Assembly (NCBI RefSeq): GCF_900100315.1 | Contig: NZ_FNFF01000001.1 | Location: 806,001-870,000 of the forward strand | Source of the DNA: Streptomyces indicus | Lineage (GTDB): Bacteria; Actinomycetota; Actinomycetes; Streptomycetales; Streptomycetaceae | DNA: 64,000 nucleotides | Direction of reading: 5' to 3' | In this document: positions 50,061 through 58,715 of the stretch, in pieces | Layout of the letters: every line of letters starts with the position of its first letter | How positions within the stretch are numbered: position 1 is the first letter of the stretch | Translations under genes and position numbers: made by a program | Notes under the pieces: generated by a model | The model's database searches: none | Told to the model about the DNA's origin: nothing | What the model saw: only the letters and a program-made list of their open reading frames with translations

Positions 50061-51449
50061 ATGACTACAACTGATCTGCCGACGTCGGCTCCATATCGCG
50101 AGCTGGTCGACAAGAACGGCCGTGTGTACCGGGTCGGCGAGTCCGACATCGACATCATGGGCCGTAAGCGCAAGTGGATGGTCATCCTGCCGTGGGTCGG
50201 GATGATGGGGATCAGCTCGGCGGAGTACGCGTTCGCCTCGGCCGAGGACACGCTGCACCAGGCACACAACTGGTCCAGCACCAGCATCTACTGGATGCTG
50301 ACGACGTGGGTGTTCTTCCAGGCGGCGGTCGCCTTCCCGGCGGGCAAGCTGCGTGAGTCCGGGAAGCTGCCCGCCCGCTGGGCGATGATGCTCGGCGCGG
50401 CCGGCACCTTCATCGGCTATCTGTCGCTGGCCTACGCACCGCACGTGATGCTGGCGGTGATCGGGTTCGGCATGTTCAGCGGTATGGGCGCGGGCATGGT
50501 GTACGCCACCTGCGTCAACATGGTCGGCAAGTGGTATCCGGAGCGCAAGGGCGGCAAGACGGGCTTCGTGAACGGCGGCTTCGCCTACGGTTCGGTGCCG
50601 TTCGTCTTCCTCTTCCACGGCTACATGGACGGGTCCAACTACCAGTGGGTGCTGGTCTCCGCAGGTCTGTTCCTCGCCGGAGTCGTCGCGTACGCGGGCT
50701 TCTTCTTCAAGGACCCGCCGAAGAACTGGTGGCCGGCCGAGGTCGACCCGCTGAACCCGCCCGCGGACCCGCGCGCGGCCCGCTCCCTGCAGAAGAACCC
50801 GCCGGCTGTCAAGCAGATGACGCCGAAGGAGGCCTGGAAGACGGGCCGTGTGGCGGTCATGTGGGTCTGTCTCGCCTTCACGTCCGGCGTGAACATCTTC
50901 GGCATCTCGTTCCAGGTCGACATCGGCGAGTCCGCCGGGTTCGCCGCGGGCATCGTGGCCACGGCCATGTCCTTGAAGGCCATCGTCAACGGCACGGGGC
51001 GCGGTGTCATCGGCTGGCTGTCCGACCGGTACGGCCGCAAGCAGTGTCTGCTCTTCGTCTGTATCGTCCTCGGCGCCTCCCAGTTCGGCATCATCTGGTC
51101 CGCCGAGGCCAAGAACCTGCCCTTGTTCCTCATCTTCTCCGCCATCTCCGGCTTCGGCGGCGGCGCCATCTTCCCGATGTTCGCGGCGATGACCGCCGAC
51201 TACTTCGGTGAGAACCACAACGCCTCCAACTACGGCATGGTCTACAGCTCGAAGCTGGTCTCCGGCCTGGGTGCCGGTATGGGCTCCGTCGCCGTGACCG
51301 CCTGGGGCCTCAACGGGGCCTTCACCCTGGCCGGCTCCCTGTCGTTCGCCGCGTTCTTCATCGCCCTGTTCCTCAAGGCTCCCGGACGCGACTACAAGGG
51401 GCGCCTCGTGAAGCCCAACCCGCAGCCGATCAGCCGCGAGGCCGAGTAG
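50061..51449 (+). CDS. OFA-family oxalate/formate antiporter (MFS)
   Basis: A 462-residue major facilitator with twelve spans. Features of the oxalate/formate antiporter family include GMFSGMGAGMVYATCVNMVGKWYPERKGGKTGFVNGGFAYGS, the YPERKG stretch, and the second-half GVIGWLSDRYGRKQ. Residues after span 6 (KNWWPAEVDPLNPP) are also family-typical. It would swap external oxalate for internal formate, the product of Frc, which completes the cycle. About 119 bp separate it from the CoA-ligase gene, including a terminator; the upstream ribosome site is weak. Its stop is followed by a terminator at 51499. Confidence 0.93.
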   Translation: MTTTDLPTSAPYRELVDKNGRVYRVGESDIDIMGRKRKWMVILPWVGMMGISSAEYAFASAEDTLHQAHNWSSTSIYWMLTTWVFFQAAVAFPAGKLRESGKLPARWAMMLGAAGTFIGYLSLAYAPHVMLAVIGFGMFSGMGAGMVYATCVNMVGKWYPERKGGKTGFVNGGFAYGSVPFVFLFHGYMDGSNYQWVLVSAGLFLAGVVAYAGFFFKDPPKNWWPAEVDPLNPPADPRAARSLQKNPPAVKQMTPKEAWKTGRVAVMWVCLAFTSGVNIFGISFQVDIGESAGFAAGIVATAMSLKAIVNGTGRGVIGWLSDRYGRKQCLLFVCIVLGASQFGIIWSAEAKNLPLFLIFSAISGFGGGAIFPMFAAMTADYFGENHNASNYGMVYSSKLVSGLGAGMGSVAVTAWGLNGAFTLAGSLSFAAFFIALFLKAPGRDYKGRLVKPNPQPISREAE

Positions 51450-51498
51450 CCTCCACCGCTCGCAGCAACGTCTCGGAGCACGTCATACGCAGCGCATC

Positions 51499-51529
51499 AG
51501 GGCCCGCCCGCTCCCCAGGGGCGGGCCCT
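51499..51529 (+). terminator. Terminator after the OFA antiporter gene
   Basis: AGGGCCCGCCC (51499-51509) and GGGCGGGCCCT (51519-51529) make a perfect 11-bp stem around a 9-nt loop, 50 nt past the stop. Confidence 0.8.
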
Positions 51530-51558
51530 CGCTGTTCTTCCTCCAGTCTCCCACCGTG

Positions 51559-51574
51559 ATTGCATACTGTCTAC
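51559..51574. promoter_or_regulatory. Shared regulatory element, copy C (ATTGCATACTGTCTAC)
   Basis: Differs from copy A only by A-to-T at the wing and at the AG/CT pair. It lies past the OFA terminator and about 200 bp before the RibD-like gene at 51777. The stretch 51450-51776 holds only the terminator, this site and the 26-bp repeats. Confidence 0.5.
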
Positions 51575-51673
51575 TATCTCAAGTCCGCTGTGGTCCGGCT
51601 CATAGTGCCCAACGGCCGCTGTTCCGGCGCCCGTTCGTATCCGCCTGACGGGCTGTGTCGATTACGGCACCTG

Positions 51674-51751
51674 CCGATCGACGTACGGGTGAAGGCAGAC
51701 CGGCCGACGTACAAGGGAACGCCGACCGGTCGACGTACAAGGGAACGCAGC
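51674..51751. repeat. Three 26-bp tandem repeats upstream of the RibD-like gene
   Basis: Units centred on CGACGTACAAGGGAACGC at 51700-51725 and 51726-51751 (near identical), and a diverged first unit at 51674-51699. The exact period is 26 bp, ending 25 bp before the start codon, like the 27-bp repeats before the acyl-CoA-synthetase-like gene at 16225. Confidence 0.85.
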
Positions 51752-51776
51752 ACCCGAGACCACAGGAGCACCGATC

Positions 51777-52394
51777 ATGATCGTCACCGCGGACTTCGTC
51801 GTATCCCTCGACGGCTACCTCGCCGGCCCCGGCATCGCACCCGACAACCCGGGCGGCGACGGGGCCGAGGCGATCTTCGCCTGGCTGCACGACTGCGCGA
51901 GCTGGCGTGAGCGGCAGGGCCTGGAAGGCGGCGTCGAAGGGCCGGACTCGGAGATCGTCCGCGAGTGGTTCGACGGCACGGGAGCCGTCGTCATGGGGCG
52001 CACGATGTACGAGCTGGGCGCGGAGTTCTGGGGTGAGGACCCGCCCTTCCGCACCCCTGTCTTCGTGCTCACCAACCGGCCGCAGGAGACGCTGGTGAAG
52101 AAGGGCGGCACGTCGTTCGTCTTCGTCACGGACGGCATCCACAGCGCGCTCGACCGGGCGAAGGCCGCGGCGGGCGGCCGCGACGTCGACATCGCCGGCG
52201 GAGCCGACACCGTACGGCAGTACCTCGCCGCCGGACTGATCGACGAACTGCAGCTGCATGTCGTGCCCGTGCTGCTCGGCGGCGGGCTGCGGATCTTCGA
52301 CGGGCTCGGGGCGGTGAAGGGCCCGCTGGAGAAGGTGCGGGTCGTGGACACTCCCCTGGCCACGCACGTGAAGTACCGGTTCACCAAGGGCTGA
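51777..52394 (+). CDS. Dihydrofolate-reductase / RibD C-domain-like protein
   Basis: A 205-residue protein of the RibD_C/DHFR-like group: VVSLDGYLAGPGIAPDNPGG, GAVVMGRTMYELGAEFW, FVLTNRPQETLVKKGGTSFVFV, DVDIAGGADTVRQYLAAGLIDELQLHVVPVLLGGGLRIF. The fold binds NADPH; members are pteridine- or flavin-related reductases, often of unknown substrate. AGGAG lies 5 nt before the ATG. It stands alone between oxalate locus 2 and the ebo-like operon; the shared regulatory element lies upstream, but a role in oxalate metabolism is not evident. Confidence 0.85.
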   Translation: MIVTADFVVSLDGYLAGPGIAPDNPGGDGAEAIFAWLHDCASWRERQGLEGGVEGPDSEIVREWFDGTGAVVMGRTMYELGAEFWGEDPPFRTPVFVLTNRPQETLVKKGGTSFVFVTDGIHSALDRAKAAAGGRDVDIAGGADTVRQYLAAGLIDELQLHVVPVLLGGGLRIFDGLGAVKGPLEKVRVVDTPLATHVKYRFTKG

Positions 52395-52403
52395 CGGCAC
52401 GCG

Positions 52404-52433
52404 GAAGCCCCTGGCCGGGTGGCCAGGGGCTTC
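52404..52433. terminator. Terminator after the RibD-like gene
   Basis: GAAGCCCCTGGCC (52404-52416) and GGCCAGGGGCTTC (52421-52433) make a perfect 13-bp stem with GGGT loop, 10 nt past the stop; it also faces the end of the convergent ebo-like operon. Confidence 0.8.
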
Positions 52434-52486
52434 GCGCGGCGCGGTCCGGTCAGGGGCCGGGCCGGCTGCCGGTCAGGGGACGGCCG

Positions 52487-53545
52487 TCAGTCGCCGCAGC
52501 GCTCGCGCAGCGAGTGCAGGTGCGCGCTCGACTTGCGGGCGAACGCGAAGGACTCCACCGGGTTGTCGTGCTCGGCCTGCCAGTGGTGGTAGCGGCGGCC
52601 GTTGTGCGACCTGCGGGTCACCTCCGAGAGGAAGGTCTTGTAGTCGATGTCGCCGTCGCCCACGTCCGTCATGCGGTAGCCGTATGTGGACGTCGGGTCC
52701 TTCGTGCCGTCCTTGACGTGGAACAGCGGGTATCGGTGCGGCTGCTTGAGTACGTACTTCAGCGGGTCGAAGGGACGCGGTGTGCCGTCGACCTGCTTCG
52801 AGAAGCGGAACTGGCCGGCGTACGCCCAGAAGATGTCCATCTCCAGGAAGACCAGGTCGGGGTCGGTCTCGGCGAGCAGGACGTCGTAGAGGCGGACGTT
52901 GGGCTTGTCCGAGGCGAACATGAACTCTTCCGAGTGGTTGTGCTGGTAGAACTTCATGCCGCGCTTCCTGGCCTCGGCACCGTAGGTGTTGAACTCCTCG
53001 GCCGCGCGCTTCCACGCGTCGACCGTGTCGCCGTAGCGGAACGGGCCCGAGGCCGTGCCGATGTGCTTGAGCCCGAGCGCCTGGGCGTCGTCCAGGACCT
53101 TGTTGAGGTTCGTGGCGAAGGTGTACGCATTCGGGTCGTTCGAGTAGTAGCCGACGTGGCTGCCGATCGCGTTCAGACCGTGGTCCCGGGTGAGCTGCTT
53201 GAGCTGGGCGAGGGTGATGGCGCCCGCCGAGCCCTGGGTGTATCCGGCGTACTCGACCTCGTCGTAGCCGTACTTCTTGAGCTCGGCGAAGACGGCGGCG
53301 AAGCCGAGCGTGGAGACCTTGTCACGCAGGCTGTAGAGCTGGATGCCGAGGCGGCCCTCGGGCAGGACCGGGCGGCCGCGGCCGTGGCCCTGGGACGCCG
53401 CCTGGGTGTCGGCCGCGGCGGACGGGGTGGCGGCCGCGCCGATCAGTGCCGCGGCGGAGACGCCGGCCGCCACGCCCAGCACGTTCCGTCTGCTGAGGCG
53501 CTGGGCGAGCTCCGGGTCCTGAGGAGTACGAGGAGTGCGGGCCAT
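52487..53545 (-). CDS. Tat-exported TIM-barrel sugar isomerase/epimerase-like protein
   Basis: A 352-residue xylose-isomerase-like TIM barrel with a twin-arginine signal (RLSRRNVLGVAAGVSAAALIGAAA, about residues 16-39), so it acts outside the membrane. Core motifs: GIQLYSLRDKVSTLGFAAVFAELKKYGYDEVEYAGY, IGSHVGYYS, KFYQHNHSEEF, VFLEMDIFWAY, LFHVKDGTKD and WQAEHDNP, with the Glu/Asp/His metal-binding set. Related proteins are exported sugar isomerases, some acting on glycosides. AAAGGAG precedes the ATG at 53545. It is last of the ebo-like operon, 58 bp beyond the phosphatase gene, a longer gap than others in the operon. Confidence 0.87.
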   Translation of the reverse strand: MARTPRTPQDPELAQRLSRRNVLGVAAGVSAAALIGAAATPSAAADTQAASQGHGRGRPVLPEGRLGIQLYSLRDKVSTLGFAAVFAELKKYGYDEVEYAGYTQGSAGAITLAQLKQLTRDHGLNAIGSHVGYYSNDPNAYTFATNLNKVLDDAQALGLKHIGTASGPFRYGDTVDAWKRAAEEFNTYGAEARKRGMKFYQHNHSEEFMFASDKPNVRLYDVLLAETDPDLVFLEMDIFWAYAGQFRFSKQVDGTPRPFDPLKYVLKQPHRYPLFHVKDGTKDPTSTYGYRMTDVGDGDIDYKTFLSEVTRRSHNGRRYHHWQAEHDNPVESFAFARKSSAHLHSLRERCGD

Positions 53546-53603
53546 GCGGGAACTCCTTTGATTCATGGGGCGTTGGGAGTGGTGTCAGGCTGCTTCGCGG
53601 GCT

Positions 53604-55076
53604 TCAGCCGAGTCCCGCGAGCGTGAGCAACAGCGACTTCACATCGGTGGCCCGCAAGGAGCCATCGACAGCGCGGGGGGTGGAGATCAGGATGAGCGGA
53701 CCGTCTTGCGGGTCGTCGGGGAGCCTGCCGTGGCTCCCGCGAATAGGTGACGGGTCCAGGGGCACGACCGCCATGCGGTAGCGCATGCCCAGCTTCTTGC
53801 GGGCCAGTGCGCCGGCGGCCTTGAGCCGTACGTAGGGGTCCTCGGGGTCCATGAAGAGTTCGACCGGGTCGTAGCCGGGTTTGCGGTGGATCTCGACGAG
53901 CTGCGCGAAGTCGGGGGCGCGCTCGTCGTCGAGCCAGTAGTAGTACGTGAACCAGGCGTCCGGTTCCGCGACGGCGACGAGTTCGCCCGAGCGCGGGTGG
54001 TCCAGGCCGTGCTTCTTCTTGCCCTCGTCGTCGAGGAGTTCGTCGATTCCTTCGAGGCCCTCCAGGGCCTGCTTCGTCGCGTCCATGTACTCCGGGCTGC
54101 GCACGTAGATGTGCGCGAGCTGGTGGTCGGCCACGGCGAACGCGCGGGAGGCCATGGTGTCGAGGTACTCCATGCCGTCCTGGGTGTGCACCTCGAGCAG
54201 GCCTGCCCTGCGCAGGGCGCGGTTGATGTCCACGTGGCGGCTGACCCGGGTGATGCCGTACTCGGACAGGGCGACCACGGTGCGGCCCTCGGCCTTCGCG
54301 TCGGCGAGGAGCGGGGCGAGGGCGGCGTCGATGTCGCGGGCCGCCTTCAGGGAGCGGGGGTCGTCGGGGCCGAACCGCTGCAGGTCGTAGTCGAGATGCG
54401 GGAGGTAGCAGAGCGTCAGGTCGGGGTGGCGGGTGCGCATGATGTGGCGGGTCGCGTCGATGATCCACTGCGAGGAGGTCAGGTTCGCGCCCGGGCCCCA
54501 GAACGTGAAGAGGGGGAATGTGCCGAACTTTTCGGTGAGTTCGTCGTGCAGCGCAGGCGGCCGCGTGTAGCAGTCGGGCTCCTTGCGGCCGTCGGCGTAA
54601 TAGACAGGACGGGGGGTGACGATGATGTCGGTGTCCGCGCCCATGGCGTACCACCAGCAGATATTGGCGACCGTGTAGCCGGGGTGCACACGGCGGGCGG
54701 CGTCCCAGAGTTTGTCGCCCGACACGAGCCGGTTGTGCTGGCGCCACAGCAGGACGTCGCCGAGCTCGCGGAAGTACCAGCCGTTGCCGACGATGCCGTG
54801 CTCGGCGGGGAGCGTGCCGGTCAGGAACGTGGACTGGGCGGCGCAGGTGACGGCGGGCAGGACGGTGCCGAGGGTGGCCTGGGAGCCCGCTGCGGCAAGG
54901 GACTTCAGGTTCGGCATGTGCGCGAGCAGACGGGGGGTGAGGCCGACGACGTCCAGGACGAGGAGGGGGGTGGGGCCGTCGGGCTTCGAGGTGCCTTGGC
55001 CCTTGGCCTCGGGCTGCGGGGTGGCCGGCACGGGGCCGTCGGGCTTCGCGTTGTCCGGCGTGGGGGTGACGGTCAT
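53604..55076 (-). CDS. Alkaline-phosphatase-superfamily phosphodiesterase (EboF-like)
   Basis: A 490-residue nucleotide pyrophosphatase/phosphodiesterase-type protein. It has LLVLDVVGLTPRLLAHMPNL, the nucleophile Thr region VLPAVTCAAQSTFLTGTLPAEHGIVGNGW, then LPHLDYDLQRFGPDDPRSL, VALSEYGITRV and AVADHQLAHIYVR with metal-binding His/Asp. There is no signal peptide, so it is probably cytosolic; the first 35 residues are Pro/Lys-rich. In cyanobacterial ebo clusters a protein of this class, EboF, accompanies EboA-E. The ATG at 55076 overlaps the EboE-like stop (ATGA). Confidence 0.87.
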   Translation of the reverse strand: MTVTPTPDNAKPDGPVPATPQPEAKGQGTSKPDGPTPLLVLDVVGLTPRLLAHMPNLKSLAAAGSQATLGTVLPAVTCAAQSTFLTGTLPAEHGIVGNGWYFRELGDVLLWRQHNRLVSGDKLWDAARRVHPGYTVANICWWYAMGADTDIIVTPRPVYYADGRKEPDCYTRPPALHDELTEKFGTFPLFTFWGPGANLTSSQWIIDATRHIMRTRHPDLTLCYLPHLDYDLQRFGPDDPRSLKAARDIDAALAPLLADAKAEGRTVVALSEYGITRVSRHVDINRALRRAGLLEVHTQDGMEYLDTMASRAFAVADHQLAHIYVRSPEYMDATKQALEGLEGIDELLDDEGKKKHGLDHPRSGELVAVAEPDAWFTYYYWLDDERAPDFAQLVEIHRKPGYDPVELFMDPEDPYVRLKAAGALARKKLGMRYRMAVVPLDPSPIRGSHGRLPDDPQDGPLILISTPRAVDGSLRATDVKSLLLTLAGLG

Positions 55077-56242
55077 GGCAGCTCCTTCAGGCCCAGGTCG
55101 ACGAGGAGGTCGCGGGCGAGGGTGAGTTCGGCGGCGATGCCGTCGGCGAGCTGGGTGCGGGCGCGCGGGCGCAGCTCGTCGGGCAGGGCCTGCCAGGTGT
55201 ACGTCTCGACCTCCAGGTGCCGGGTGCGCGGGGCCGGGCCGCCCACCAGGCGGGTCAGGACGTCCTTCAGGACATCGAGGGTGGAGGTGAGCGGCGGCAC
55301 GGGGGCCGCGTGCAGCGGGACGTGGAAGTGGGAGCGCCAGGCGCCGGCCTCGGGCAGCGCGCGGCCGGCGAGCGCCTCGCCGAGGTCGTCGGTGCCGTGC
55401 AGTCCGTCGGCGGTGCGGGTGCGGGTCTGGTGCAGGAAGCGGGGTTCGTCGAAGGCCGCCAACGCGGCGCGGACCTCGGCCAGTTGGGGCTGCTCGGCGT
55501 GGAGTGCGGCGGACAGCTGGACCTTGGGAATGGGAATGCGTGCGGCGGCCAGGGCGTCGAGCGCGGACCCCGGATCTTCGAAGGAGGTGGCGAGATGACA
55601 GGTGTCGACGCAGATGCCGATGCGGTCGTGGCCGATGGCGGTCAGGGGCGCGATGGCGTCGGCGGTGGTTTCGACCGTGCAGCCGGGTTCGGGTTCGAGT
55701 CCGATGCGGATGGAGCGGCCCGTGAGTTCCTCGAGGGCGTCGAGGCGCTGGGCGAGGGTGCGCAGGGCGTCGAGTGCGGTGGCGGCGCGGGCGTCGTCGT
55801 AGGCCGTGCGCCAGGCGAGCGGCAGGGTCGAGATGCTGCCTTCGGTGGCGTCGTCCGGGAGCAGGGAGGTGAGGAGGCGGGCCAGGTCGGTGGTGTGCGT
55901 GAGGCGTTCGGGGTCGGCCCAGTCCGGCTTGTAGACGCGGTACTTGACCTCCTCGGCGCCGAAGCCCTCATAGGGGAAGCCGTTGAGGGTGACCACTTCG
56001 AGGCCGCGGCGGTCGAGTTCGGCCTGCAGTCCGCGCAGGGCCGCGGGGTCGGCGACCAGGGCGCGTGCGGCGTCGCGGGCGAGCCACAGGCCGATGCCGA
56101 GCCGGTCCCTGCCGAGCCGTTTGCGTACGGGCTCGCAGTGGTCGCGGAGCTGGGCGAGCACGCCGTCGAGGGTCTCGGCGGGGTGGACGTTGGTGCAGTA
56201 CGAGAGGTGGATGGTGGAGCCGTCGGGGTGCCGGAAGCGCAT
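55073..56242 (-). CDS. EboE-like metabolite-traffic TIM-barrel protein
   Basis: A 389-residue TIM-barrel protein of the EboE group: HLSYCTNVHPAETLDGVLAQL, GIGLWLARDAARAL, EVVTLNGFPYEGFGAEEVKYRVYKPDWADPERLTHT, IGLEPEPGCTVETTADAI, GICVDTCHLATSFEDP. Xylose-isomerase-like metal residues (E in LEPEPG, D/H in VDTCH) are kept. EboE is needed, with the other Ebo proteins, to bring a secondary-metabolite precursor to the periplasm in cyanobacteria; its molecular role is unknown. It lies 3 bp after the TatD-like gene. Confidence 0.87.
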   Translation of the reverse strand: MRFRHPDGSTIHLSYCTNVHPAETLDGVLAQLRDHCEPVRKRLGRDRLGIGLWLARDAARALVADPAALRGLQAELDRRGLEVVTLNGFPYEGFGAEEVKYRVYKPDWADPERLTHTTDLARLLTSLLPDDATEGSISTLPLAWRTAYDDARAATALDALRTLAQRLDALEELTGRSIRIGLEPEPGCTVETTADAIAPLTAIGHDRIGICVDTCHLATSFEDPGSALDALAAARIPIPKVQLSAALHAEQPQLAEVRAALAAFDEPRFLHQTRTRTADGLHGTDDLGEALAGRALPEAGAWRSHFHVPLHAAPVPPLTSTLDVLKDVLTRLVGGPAPRTRHLEVETYTWQALPDELRPRARTQLADGIAAELTLARDLLVDLGLKELP

Positions 56243-56245
56243 GGC

Positions 56246-57094
56246 TCACTCACCGCCGCGCAGGATGGAGTTCCCCTCGTGCGTGGCGTCGGTGTCGGCG
56301 ACGTCCAGGTCGAGGCGTCCGCTGAGTCCGTAGAAGGCCACGGGGTTGCGCCACAGGACCTGGTCGACCTCGTCGTCCGTGAAGCCGGCGGCGAGCATGG
56401 CGTCGCCGACCTTGCGGGTCTTCAAGGGGTCGCTTCTGCCCCAGTCCGCGGCGGAGTTGACCAGGACCTTCTCCGCTCCGTACTCCTTGAGGATCGCCAC
56501 CATCCGGTCCTCGTCCATCTTGGTGTCCGGATAGACGGAGAAGCCGAGCCAGCAGCCCGCCTCCTTGGCGTCCTTGACGGTGGTCTCGTTGAGGTGGTCG
56601 AGCAGGACGCGGTCGAGCGGCAGCGCCGACTCGCGGACCACGTCGATGGTGCGGTGCAGGCCGGCGAGTTTGTCGCGGTGCGGGGTGTGGACGAGCGCCG
56701 GGAGTTCCGCGTCCGCGGCCATCTGGAGCTGGGCGGAGAGGGCGGCGTCCTCGGCCGGGGTCATGGAGTCGTAGCCGATCTCGCCGACGGCGACGACGTT
56801 GTCCTTCATCAGATAGCGGGGCAGCTGGTCGAGGACGGGGGTGCAGCGGGGGTCGTTCGCCTCCTTGGGGTTGAGGGCGATCGTGCAGTGGTGGGCGATG
56901 CCGTACTGCGCGGCGCGGAAGGGCTCCCAGCCGAGGAGCGAGTCGAAGTAGTCGTAGAAGGAGGACGGGGAGGTCCGGGGCTGGCCCAGCCAGAAGGCCG
57001 GCTCGACCACGGCACGGACGCCGGCCGCGTACATGGCCTCGTAGTCGTCGGTGGTGCGCGAGGTCATGTGGATGTGGGGGTCGAAGATGCGCAT
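56246..57094 (-). CDS. TatD-family hydrolase (EboD-like)
   Basis: A 282-residue amidohydrolase-superfamily protein beginning MRIFDPHIHMTSRTTDDYEAMYAAGV, with HxH (residues 7-9), VAVGEIGYDSMTPAEDAA (metal Glu), LVHTPHRDKLAGLHRT (His), DHLNETTV and NSAADWGRSDPL (Asp). These are the metal ligands of TatD/phosphotriesterase-like hydrolases. In ebo clusters EboD occupies this slot. The start at 57094 overlaps by one base the stop of the EboA gene (TGATG). Confidence 0.87.
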   Translation of the reverse strand: MRIFDPHIHMTSRTTDDYEAMYAAGVRAVVEPAFWLGQPRTSPSSFYDYFDSLLGWEPFRAAQYGIAHHCTIALNPKEANDPRCTPVLDQLPRYLMKDNVVAVGEIGYDSMTPAEDAALSAQLQMAADAELPALVHTPHRDKLAGLHRTIDVVRESALPLDRVLLDHLNETTVKDAKEAGCWLGFSVYPDTKMDEDRMVAILKEYGAEKVLVNSAADWGRSDPLKTRKVGDAMLAAGFTDDEVDQVLWRNPVAFYGLSGRLDLDVADTDATHEGNSILRGGE

Positions 57095-57846
57095 CAGTTC
57101 TCCTGGGGGGACGCGGCGGCGGACGCGGGCTCGGCGGGGTCCTGGGCGGGGACGGTGCCGGCGGGGACCTCGGCTGACGCGGGACCGGCGGACGCGGTGC
57201 CGGCGGGCTCTGTGTCGGCGGGCGGCTCGGTCGCGCACTGTGTGAGCGTGAGGACGCGGTGCAGGTCGCCGGGGACGGGGCGGCCTGCGGCGGTGCGCTC
57301 ACGCGCGTAGTCGCCGAGCATGCGGGCGAGTTCCGCGTCGCCGCGGGCACGGTCCGCGAGTGCGGCCACGGCGTCGACGCTCACGCCGGTGAACAGGCAC
57401 TTGAGGACGGCGTGCCGCCAGTCGTGGGCGTCGAGGTGCTCGGCCCCGTACGGGCCGACGGCCGCGGCGACGAGCGAGGTGTCGTTGGTGCGCAGGGCGT
57501 CCTGGACGAGACCGACCGCCTCGGGCCCGGGGACGAGGTGGGCGAGCGCGTGCAGGACGGCTCGGCGTTCGGCGGCGGTGCCCTGCTCGTACAGGCGCGT
57601 CAGCGCCGCGGCGTCGGCGCGGGCGGCGTGCAGGAGCAGCAGCCTGGCGTCGTCCGCGTGCCGGGTGCCGCAGCGGCGGCCGGCCTGGGCGAACCTCAAC
57701 TCCCAGACGGGGAGAGCACCTTGGGCTGCCTCGCCTTGAGGCGCCGCGGCCTCGGAGAGTGCCTGGTCGAGCCAGCTCCTGGCGCCTTCGTCCAGGGCGG
57801 ATTCGAGACCGGCGCGGAGGGTCGCGATCCCTGGGGTGCTGGTCAT
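57094..57846 (-). CDS. EboA-domain protein
   Basis: A 250-residue, mainly helical protein of the EboA type: LDEGARSWLDQALSEAA, WELRFAQAGRRCG, ERRAVLHALAHLVPGPEAVGLVQDALRTNDTSLVAAAVGPYGAEHLDAHDWRHAVLKCLFTGV. The repeated helices look like a HEAT-type solenoid that binds partners. The C-terminal 40 residues are Ala/Pro/Glu-rich and probably disordered. EboA marks the ebo cluster; its biochemical role is not known. It overlaps the isomerase gene before it (ATGA). Confidence 0.85.
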   Translation of the reverse strand: MTSTPGIATLRAGLESALDEGARSWLDQALSEAAAPQGEAAQGALPVWELRFAQAGRRCGTRHADDARLLLLHAARADAAALTRLYEQGTAAERRAVLHALAHLVPGPEAVGLVQDALRTNDTSLVAAAVGPYGAEHLDAHDWRHAVLKCLFTGVSVDAVAALADRARGDAELARMLGDYARERTAAGRPVPGDLHRVLTLTQCATEPPADTEPAGTASAGPASAEVPAGTVPAQDPAEPASAAASPQEN

Positions 57847-58715
57847 GGCCTGCCTCCTTCGGCGGCGGCGCGCACCGCGTTCTCCGCGCGGCGCAGGAAC
57901 TCGATGGACTGCTCGGCCAGTTGGGGTCCCGCGTGGGAGTGGCGGGGCAGTTCGACGACGGTGAGGCCTTGGTAGCCGGTGGCGGCCAGCGCCTCGAGAA
58001 CGGGTGGGAAGTCGATCTCGCCCGCACCGAAAGGAAGGTGTTCATGGACGCCGCGGCGCATGTCCTCGATCTGCACATGCCGCAGCCACGGCGCGGCGTC
58101 GCGCACGCACGCGGCGGGCGGCGCCGGCTCGAGGCACTGGCAGTGGCCGATGTCGAGCGTGAGGCCGAGCGCGGCCGGCGCGCCGAGGTCTGTGCGGAGC
58201 CGGTGGAAGTCGGCGATGCAGGACAGGAGGTGGCCGGGTTCGGGCTCGATGGCAAGGGGTGTGCCGGCGCCCTCGGCCGCCTCGACGACCGGCGCGATCG
58301 CCTCGGCCAGCCGCTTCCACGCGGTGTCGTCCGGTGTGTCCGCGGGCTTGATGCCGCTGAAGCAGTGCACGGCGTGGGCGCCCAGGTCGGCGGCGACGCG
58401 GACGGCCCGGGTCAGCAGCCGCACCCGTGCGGCGCGCCGGTCGGGGTCCGGGTCGAGCAGCGAGGGGCCGTGCTTGCTGCGCGGGTCGAGCACATAGCGT
58501 GCGCCGGTCTCGACGGTGGCCGTGAGGCCGAGTTGGTCCAGGCGGCGGGACACCCGTCGGGTGCGGGCCGCCAGGTCGGGGGCCATCGGGTCCAGGTGCA
58601 TGTGGTCGAGCGTGAGTCCGACGCCCTCGTATCCGAGGTCGGCGAGCAGGCCGAGGGCGTCGTCCAGGCGCAGGTCGGTCAGCCCGTTCGTGCCGTAACC
58701 GAAGCGGAGGCTCAT
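57843..58715 (-). CDS. Sugar phosphate isomerase/epimerase-like TIM barrel in the ebo-like operon
   Basis: A 290-residue AP-endonuclease-2/xylose-isomerase-like barrel: RFGYGTNGLTDLRLDDALGLLADLGYEGVGLTLDHMHLDPM, PLAIEPEPGHLL, LTLDIGHCQCLEP, HVQIEDMRRGVHEHLPFGAGEIDF, TVVELPRHSH. Glu, Asp and His metal residues are intact. It is not one of the canonical EboA-F set, so it is an added function in this operon. Its ATG at 58715 is the second of two in a 35-bp duplication; a 12-codon ORF lies directly upstream. Confidence 0.86.
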   Translation of the reverse strand: MSLRFGYGTNGLTDLRLDDALGLLADLGYEGVGLTLDHMHLDPMAPDLAARTRRVSRRLDQLGLTATVETGARYVLDPRSKHGPSLLDPDPDRRAARVRLLTRAVRVAADLGAHAVHCFSGIKPADTPDDTAWKRLAEAIAPVVEAAEGAGTPLAIEPEPGHLLSCIADFHRLRTDLGAPAALGLTLDIGHCQCLEPAPPAACVRDAAPWLRHVQIEDMRRGVHEHLPFGAGEIDFPPVLEALAATGYQGLTVVELPRHSHAGPQLAEQSIEFLRRAENAVRAAAEGGRP

